NCBI GenBank assembly: GCA_963691655.1
Contig: OY829326.1
Span: 98,455,340-98,519,339, forward strand
Reading direction: 5' to 3'
DNA from: Toxonevra muliebris
Lineage: Eukaryota; Arthropoda; Insecta; Diptera; Pallopteridae
DNA: 64,000 nucleotides
Of this stretch, positions 56,821 through 64,000 are shown in pieces (positions within the stretch are counted from its first letter, which is position 1; each line of letters opens with the position of its first letter). Below the pieces are notes generated by a model that did not search any database, was not told where the DNA came from, and saw nothing but the letters and a program-made list of their open reading frames with translations. The position numbers were made by a program, and so were the translations under genes.

Positions 56821-57824
56821 ATATATATTTTTAAATAACTTGGCTAAAATAAACCTCATCACAATAACAACAAAAAGAAGAAGCAGAAAGCAGTAAAAAG
56901 TTAAGTATCAACAACGAGCAGCAAGTGCAAATTTATTTTTCATCCACATCCCCCAAAAAGCGTCCGCCGTTCCGGACGTCAGTCAGGCAGACTCAAAGTG
57001 AAGTGAACTTCATCTTCGTCTGTCGTCGCTATTTTCATCATTGACAACGATTGTGTGATCGTGTATTTAGCTGTTGTTGTTGTTCGCGATCGCAGCCGCC
57101 GCCGCATACAAAACTATCTCCGAAGTTAAATTTAGTCTGAGGTTTTAATACCGTTTCGGCGTGTTTTCGAGTTGGTCGTGTTTTTGGCTTTATACGGATG
57201 TGCAAAAATATTATTTCTTCTTTTTTCTTCAAAAGATAATTAAATCACGAATCAAGAATAAAACAAGAAAATAAAATAATAATAAGAAAAATAAATTCAA
57301 CTTGAAGAAGTTTTTTCCAAAAAAAAAAAAAATAATAATTTCTTAAAAAGAAGAAGCTGCTAGAACTTTATTACAAGCAAACGTGTTAATTCTTCATGAC
57401 ATAAAATAATTAAACGCGAATTTCGCACGCTAAATAAAAATATACTTTAACTTCACCTCCTTGGTAGCAAATTAAATAAAAAGGAGTGAATAAAATTTAT
57501 AAAAATATTTAATTTATTAACATTTTTCAATACGGAATTTAACGGAAATGTAAATTATTCGCCCCCAACCAGATTAAATATACAAAAACTAAAAACAATA
57601 TTGTGTTTAATTTTGGAAAACAATAAAAAATTTTGGAAAACAAGAAAAAAATTTAATTCATCATAAAAAAAACTATAAAATATATCAAATTGTTAACTAA
57701 TTTTTAATAAACTAAAAGACCTCGCTACTACATTTTTTTTTTTTTTTTTGGAAATATCCTTTGGCTCAAAAAAAAAAAAACCAAAAAATAGAAATAATCA
57801 ATTTACATATTCCTATTATTTTCG
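56799..57824 (+). other. putative non-coding first exon (5' UTR)
   Basis: A plus-strand leader rich in CAA, AAG and AAAAT (AACAACAAAAAGAAGAAGCA, ATCAACAACGAGCAGCAAGT) with GC-richer patches (CGTCCGCCGTTCCGGACGTC) runs about 1 kb to TTCG|GTAAGT at 57825. It has no long frame, and several short upstream ATGs are followed by early stops. Long leaders of this type followed by a large first intron are common in fly neural and developmental genes. The 5' boundary is a guess from the TCAGTC at 56797-56802. A second TCAGTC at 56979-56984 could be the start instead. The gene cannot be named. Confidence 0.4.
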
Positions 57825-57830
57825 GTAAGT
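57821..57830 (+). promoter_or_regulatory. 5' splice donor
   Basis: TTCG|GTAAGT matches the consensus six intron bases exactly. It follows the GC-richer leader and is followed by AT-rich intron-like DNA. Confidence 0.5.
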
Positions 57831-58261
57831 TTTAATTTAATTATTTTTATTTCTTTTACGTTTTTTTTTTAATTTTATTTTATTTCATGACCTTCTGCAC
57901 GTATATTTATCATAGTATTAACCTCTTTTTCGAATCACTTTCACTTGCTCGCATTTTGTATTTAAAAACAGACTTTTAAAACAAATATTTAATTTAAAAT
58001 TTCATAACTTTTTCATACGGTTTGAGCCTAATTACGTTCATATTTGTTTACGAAGTAAACACATTAACGAGACTTCTGCAATATATTTATATTTTTACTC
58101 AACTATTTTTTAAAAATAAAATTAAGTAATTGATAAATTTCAAATATCCTTCGTGTTAGAATTTCAAAAGCATTGTTTTATATTTGATGTAAATATATTA
58201 CTTATTCTATTTGCTTAAAAAAAAACAAGTATTTTATTTATCTGACCAACTACCAACTCCA

Positions 58262-58330
58262 GCGGTGGGCTAGTCGTAGCGTTCTAGACTATCATCTCAA
58301 TTGTCTTGAGTTTGATTTTCGGTAAAGTTA
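58262..58330 (+). repeat. tRNA-like (SINE head?) sequence
   Basis: GTGGGCTAGTCGTAGCGTTC (A-box region), GACTATCATCTC in the anticodon-arm position and GAGTTTGATTTTC (decayed B box) are arranged as in a tRNA. The ATCATCTC block also appears in the minus-strand cassette at 51572-51643, which suggests a common source. Confidence 0.4.
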
Positions 58331-61300
58331 TAGATTTATGCCTTTCCTTACAAATATTTTTTCTATTATTTTAACTATCATCAATAACCAAAACAAAAGA
58401 CAAAACAAAAAACATAATTATCAAAAATTATCAAAAACCTAACGATCAGTAACTGCATTTTCTTATTAAGACCACAACCTTCTCTGTTAACTATAACTCA
58501 AATGAAACCCTTGACACAAACCTTATAACGGCGTGCGGTAAACTCATCACCTACTCAAACTATAATTCTTTGCTAAAAAGAAAAGCAGTCTAACTCCGAC
58601 TTATGATGTAAAATATTAATTCATATATTTTTGATTATAAATACCAAACTCGTACGAAATCTATAATATTGAGTTGAATTAAATACATAAAATTTCATAA
58701 ATGGTCTTTCATCTAACCATAGAATCTTCTGAAGTTATCCTATATTTTCTTTTGAAATTATAGTTAATGCTATCAAACTTTCTTAGCAAGAAAATACACT
58801 TAAATTGTTATTCTTTTTTACCTTAGAATTAACAGATTAATGAAATAGAAAAGTCAAAGGAAAAATAAAAAAGTTTTCAATACATCCTTAGTGAACATAG
58901 AGAATTCAATCATCTTACGAAATATTTATACACAAAAATAAAATCAGTCTTGCAGTCACAAAAAATTTCAGATTTTTATTGCAGCTACGCATCCAAGATT
59001 TAAAAAATTCACACATTCAACTTCCTGTCTGGACAATTTTTTATATGAATACATTTTTCTATTATTTTCGAAATTTATATCAATGTTGAACAAACTTATT
59101 TTAGTTTGTTCCAAAAGTTCCAAAAGAGTTGATCATTGCAGAGAAGAAATATCTAACGATATGATTTCAATTGCATTCAGAGAATATAAAAATTTCTCAT
59201 TGAATGAGAGTAATATACTCTTTTCTACGAGTAGAAATTTCAACTTAGTTAAAGACTATATATCTGATGATTCATTATTGGTTATGAATTTTAAAAGAAT
59301 CCTTCTTGAATTCAAGTACAATTCCAAATGTTTGCTATGGCTAAAAAATATTGTGTCTGAAATTTTCTTTCCAGTTATAATCGGTTGAAATTTTAAGTTT
59401 CGAAACAACTCAAGGTAAACTCCTTGCTCTCTTTTGGCTATAAAACGCTTTAAATAAAAGCTAGAGTTATGAGGTTTTTTGCATTGCACGTAAGTTGTCA
59501 ATACTAAATATTCGGTGCTTAAAATTTTATAATGATCAGTGTGTGATAGGAGATCTACCACCCATTTAATATTTTGTGATCTGTTCGCTTCTATCATGAT
59601 ATTTTGAAACCAATTATTTTGAAATCTACATTCATTTTTTAATATAATTTTTTTATATTACAAACTAAACCTCAAACTTAACTATGTACCTATGTAAATC
59701 AATGCGTAGAATATTTCAATAAATTAATAAATAAAGTGCTTGACACATTATTAAAAAACAGTCTATGCTATTTATAAAATTTGGCAACAATATCAGTCAA
59801 AAAAATATATTTATGACTATCAATTGTAAAATCAATCAAATTTTTTTTTTCCCATTGCTTTTTTTATAAATATGATTTGTTTACTTTTAATTGCTGCACA
59901 AAACACACACAAAAAAAAAAAACAAAATAAAAATATAATAAAATTACCTACCAAAAACAATAGGCACTTTAAAGTTTGTTTACATGACAAAAACACAAAC
60001 TAATTTTAGCAAAACAAATACTTAAAAAAAAGAAAAGAAAAACAGAAAAAACAAATAAACCACAGTACAAAAAAAAAAAAAAAAAAAATCAATGTATTGT
60101 AAAGAAAAAGAATTTGTAGATAAATATCAAAAACTTAACCACAATAACTTATTTACTAACAAAGAAAACGTAAGTGAGCCACATTTCAAAAAAGCCAATA
60201 ATTATATTTTCGCACACACTAATAACAATAACAGCACAAGCAGAAAAAAAATGTGTAAAAATATTTTATGATAATAATTGTAAATTTTATGATTTATTTT
60301 TTTTTTTCGCCTATATGGAACATTTTTTTTTCTTAACTAATATACTCAACTCAAGTGGTTTTATTTAATTTTTGTTAATATTTATTATATATATACATAT
60401 TTATTTATATTTATTTACAGTAGTCCCTCTCTTACGTGATAAATCCTCCTTTGAGTGGTTATAATTGATAGTTAATCCTCCCATCGCCAAAAAAAAGAAA
60501 AAAGGTAACAGCGCTAGTCATACGATTCATGGAAAACTGTAAATAAACCATGGAAAATGCCGTTGGCTTCCACTCACAAATATTTTTCTCTATAAAAATG
60601 GTTATCAATAACAAAAAAAAAAGTTATACATTTTGCTGTACATATTTATGTACATATGAAGAGCTATTGTTTATTTCCATTAAGATAAAATATCATAATG
60701 TCTACAACTTACGCGCTCAAAGTTACGTTAGCTAGATGAATCATTTACCATTAGGTGTTAATTACTGCAAGAAAAATATCTCATATAGATCGATAAGCTT
60801 TATAATTATATATATATTAACGTTATCGCTTATGTCGCTATTGCGCAATTATGATTGTTTATATTGATGACATACAGAATCTCTGGTGATTTGCTTCGCT
60901 CATTATCTTTGCTCTGTAATGAGCATTAGGGTGTCTCATTAAAAACTGTCTTAAAAATGGGGCTTGACTTATTTTAGGAAGATTCCTAAAATATTTCGGA
61001 CCAAACTAGATCATTTTGAAAACAAACATCGTATTTTGTATAGGAACCAAAACCAAATAAATGGCCACAAAAATTACTTAATATCGGTTCAAAAAGATTC
61101 GTAATAAAAGAAGAAGAAGAAGAAAAGAAGAATCAAGCTCCGATATCCTGCATCCTCTAATTGTTCTTATGTCGTCCCAGTTTCATTTATTTCAAAAGTG
61201 CCATAGTATCTTCTCAATTAAATTGATAAATTCTCTCCCTGAAATTGTTTCTATCTCAATTTACTACGTCTCAGAGAAGACATTTGTCATTCTATATAAA

Positions 61301-62916
61301 GAGTTATGGCTGACTTAGACTGTGATTATGTTTTATTTTATTGATTCGGCAAATACTATGAAATTGTTGTTGCACCGAACACAAGGAGGGGATCTTTACT
61401 CATTCTCTTAACGAACACGATGTGCTCGGTGATATAAACACCGAGAACGCAGAGCATTCGGGATGACAATGAGTTATTTTATAAAACGCTATCATTACAT
61501 ACAAAATAATATTAAGCAAGGAGGTACATTTCGACCAAAAGCAACTCTGCAACGAGCTATATATAACTATATAACTACCTAGACCGAGCACGAATATGCG
61601 TAGTTGATTTATTGCGTTTACTGCATTCATTCAAGCACTGCATTTACCTCTGAAAGATCACAACAAATTGTTGTTTTTTTTTTAAATATTCATCCCTAAC
61701 AGAAACAACTACAACAAACTAATTTAGAGCAAACAGCAATTTGATGATTACTAATGTACATAATTGCTGCCTGTATAAACTCTCTGTGAATATAAATGCG
61801 CAATTTGGGGCTAAGTTTCTTTGATATGTAAAATTTCCAAATCTGTCGCTGATTTAAACCAAAAGTTGATATTTATGTGGATTGCTTATAAAAGTCACAA
61901 ACATAAAGAGATTACTTTACATATACATACATAAATTTAGTTATGACTTTACAAATAAATATAGTTTTATTAAAATTATTAATATATGTATGTATTTATT
62001 TATTATTATTTTTTTGTTTTTTTTTGTATAAAATTAAATAATAATAATTTTCTATTTGCATGTCAACATGTGCGCAATACCACAATAATTACAAACAAAC
62101 AAGAAAAAACACTGTGAGAAAATTTTTGTATATTTTGGAATTTTTCGTTTTTGTTATCTACTATTGTTTTCGTTTTTGTTACGTTCAGAAGTTTTCTTCC
62201 GATATCACATCATATCATTATTGTAATAGTATCTATTTTAGCACATGTTTACATACATAATTACCACTTTAATATATGTATAAAGGTATGCATATGTGGG
62301 AGTAAGTACATAACTATTAGTTGCTTTTTTTATCTTTTATTTTATATTTATTTTTTAAAATAAAAAAAAATCAACTCTTTTTATATATTGCATGGACTGA
62401 CATTGAACGATAACAACAGAAGAATACAAAAATTTCTTATTTTACTATGTATATTCTTAAGAATATTATACACAGCCAAACAGTTGAAGGAACTTTTGAT
62501 TCTAATCAATATGCAATTCACATTTTTAACATTAAGATTCATTTAAAACACTTTGCTTTTCCATTTGGCATATTGAATCTAGTTTGGTGTTGAATCTAAA
62601 GTATTGACGCGCATAATTTGCATTATTATACTAAAAAGAAGTTATGACTCATTTCAGTTCGTCTGCTTGAATGATAACAATTAATACTTAATTTTAAAGT
62701 TAAGAAAATTACGAAATTTATTTATTATTCTTGGCCCATTATTTTCTGATCCTTTTTAAAGATTACAATTATGCTCAGAGAGAAAGCATCACGGGCAATA
62801 CTTTGAATTAACCAATCATAGACATTAATAATCGCAGTTTAAATATCAACTCAGTTGAAACTAAATAACAATTTCTAGTCACAGCATTTATTTGAAATGT
62901 GAGCACAGTTCGTTCA

Positions 62917-62942
62917 AGAGAGAGAGAGAGAGAGAGAGAGAG
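62917..62942. repeat. (GA)n microsatellite
   Basis: About 13 uninterrupted AG units. They could bind GAGA-type factors, but no other element supports this. Confidence 0.85.
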
Positions 62943-63267
62943 CACCCCATTATACGATCTCAACTATTATTATCCGTCTCAATTATGTTTTTAGAGTTTC
63001 GAGTTCTTCTTATATTTCTTTCTTAAAGAGAAAAACTTTCCTATTGCATATCTACTCTCAATACGTCACAGTTTGATGCCACAAAGAGAGTAAATAAAGT
63101 TTATATGTGGGATATGAAATACGTTTGACTCTGCTTCTTTCTCTACGATTTCATTCTCTTTTCTTTCTTCATTACTTCAATTGAATGAGAGACTTCTTTA
63201 TTTAGCATCAGTGTTGCCATATTTTTTGGGCAAAAACTGTAAAAAGTAAAAACAAAAACTGTATTTT

Positions 63268-63284
63268 GGGGGGAGGGGGGGGGG
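63268..63284. repeat. G-rich run
   Basis: GGGGGGAGGGGGGGGGG is a G-quadruplex-prone tract in otherwise AT-rich DNA. Confidence 0.8.
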
Positions 63285-64000
63285 AATGTAACCTATAAAA
63301 ACGAAAAAAAAAACTAAAATCTTTAATTTGCAAAGTTTCTCAGTCACTTGCCCATCATTTCACCACATATTTAAAATTTAAAAGGACCAATATTATAATA
63401 GTCTCCGCATGTTTGGAAGATGCTATGATTTCTAGAACGGGGCAGAAATTTTAAATCCTATAACTTCTGGGAAACCTAATACAATGATGGTGCAAAATTT
63501 GGGAAAAAAAACAAACGAACATACAAATGTTGTATTAATATTAAACTAGTTCTTTTGAAACTTTCACCCAAAAAACAAAACAAAAAATTTTAAAAAATTA
63601 AGTTAATTGATTTGCGTTATTTATCATAACGACAACAAAAATCAGCCATCAGACTGTTTTTTATTGAAAAAATAGCGTTTAACTGGTGCCAGTTTAATAT
63701 TTTCATAAATTTCTTATTAATAAAATCAAAAAAACTGATTCCTTTAAAATTAGGTTATTATTATTAATAAGAACCACGAAATAACATTCTTGTTATGACT
63801 AGTTAAAAAATTAAATGAGCATTCCTGGGACCGATTTTTGGAGTAGTCATAGTTCACCAGTAATCAATACAACAATTTCAAAAGCTCTCAAAATGGTTTC
63901 ATCAAATTTCGTGTACATTTCTCTTGATGCCGCAAAATTTGTTCAATTTTATAATTTTTTTAAGTAAGTCTTTTGTTCTTTTCAGATAATTTTCTAATTT

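Larger units (their letters stand above)
57825..64000 (+). other. putative first intron, continues beyond the window
   Basis: This is AT-rich DNA with no convincing acceptor plus coding exon before the window end. It contains a tRNA-like relic, opposed 101- and 113-codon frames at 59083-59597 that I do not recognise, GAA repeats near 61108-61130, a (GA)n run and a G-rich run. A segment at 61370-61640 has more balanced composition and may be a decayed insertion. Confidence 0.35.

Noticed and set aside
59083..59597. Opposed frames of 101 and 113 codons
   Set aside because: They overlap in antisense, show no recognisable motif and lie in putative intron. Both cannot be real and neither is supported.
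61370..61640. Possible solo LTR
   Set aside because: Composition changes here, but I could not find TG...CA ends with a target duplication, nor a second copy in the window.
1..64000. CRISPR arrays, bacterial operons, integrons or phage modules
   Set aside because: No regularly spaced repeats, Shine-Dalgarno-led gene trains or prokaryotic genes occur. The window is eukaryotic.

Overview
The window looks like about 64 kb of AT-rich, gene-poor, non-coding DNA from a higher dipteran (a schizophoran fly). Supporting signs are the A/T-rich composition, CAA/CAG/GTT microsatellites, non-LTR retrotransposon remnants including one with a tail of TAACC units, and a long GAGA- and CAA-rich leader ending in a strong GTAAGT splice donor. 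Species cannot be fixed from sequence alone. There is no bacterial-type operon, rRNA, functional tRNA, CRISPR array or intact host coding exon. The longest open frame is about 130 codons, and the frames that resemble proteins are decayed transposon pieces.

Layout, left half. A TTAA-flanked piggyBac-like MITE (300-817) is followed by two TA-flanked elements whose ends read GGGGA...GAGAC (2857-3481 and 5552-7257), each with a decayed cysteine-rich C-terminal tail on the minus strand. Copy A of a dispersed repeat lies at 4215-4818. A broken RNase H-bearing non-LTR retrotransposon covers 7576-9010. Next come a TTAA-flanked inverted-repeat element (11237-12571), a second non-LTR 3' fragment (13870-14345), an inverted-repeat element carrying a recognisable arthropod repeat-protein domain (14499-15386), a foldback MITE (15500-15940), a jockey/CR1-like reverse transcriptase relic (17880-18902), a ~0.9 kb palindrome (19325-20218), a palindromic Tc1-like MITE (20744-21150) and a second piggyBac-like MITE (23251-23464). 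Direct and inverted repeats fill 25740-26260.

Layout, right half. Copy B of the dispersed repeat (27737-29256) is interrupted by an insertion with 75-bp inverted arms, a 14-bp flanking duplication and a nearly perfect 392-bp internal duplication. Three hAT-like elements have perfect 8-bp target-site duplications: 29969-30696 (AGTGTAAC), 36689-37704 (ATCTAATT) and 49539-50490 (GAACAGTA). The third is nested inside another TA-flanked GGGG-type element. Further non-LTR fragments lie at 33762-34215 (-), 44256-45716 (+, interrupted by a 910-bp MITE), 51655-51963 (+, R1-like), 52357-52640 (-) and 53059-53480 (-). A mariner transposase tail is at 54240-54436 (-) and a foldback element at 54910-55476. 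Short tRNA-like cassettes with A-box and B-box resemblance recur, often on the minus strand, and suggest one or more SINE families.

The only host-gene signal is at about 56500-57830 on the plus strand. A GAGA/CT-rich, relatively GC-rich stretch leads into a CAA/AAG-rich untranslated leader that ends in TTCG|GTAAGT. I read it as the promoter and first non-coding exon of a gene whose large first intron continues past the window end. The DNA upstream would then be intergenic, or part of a neighbouring gene's intron. The main biology is therefore layered transposon insertion, with several nested events that can be ordered in time. No coherent new multi-gene system was found.
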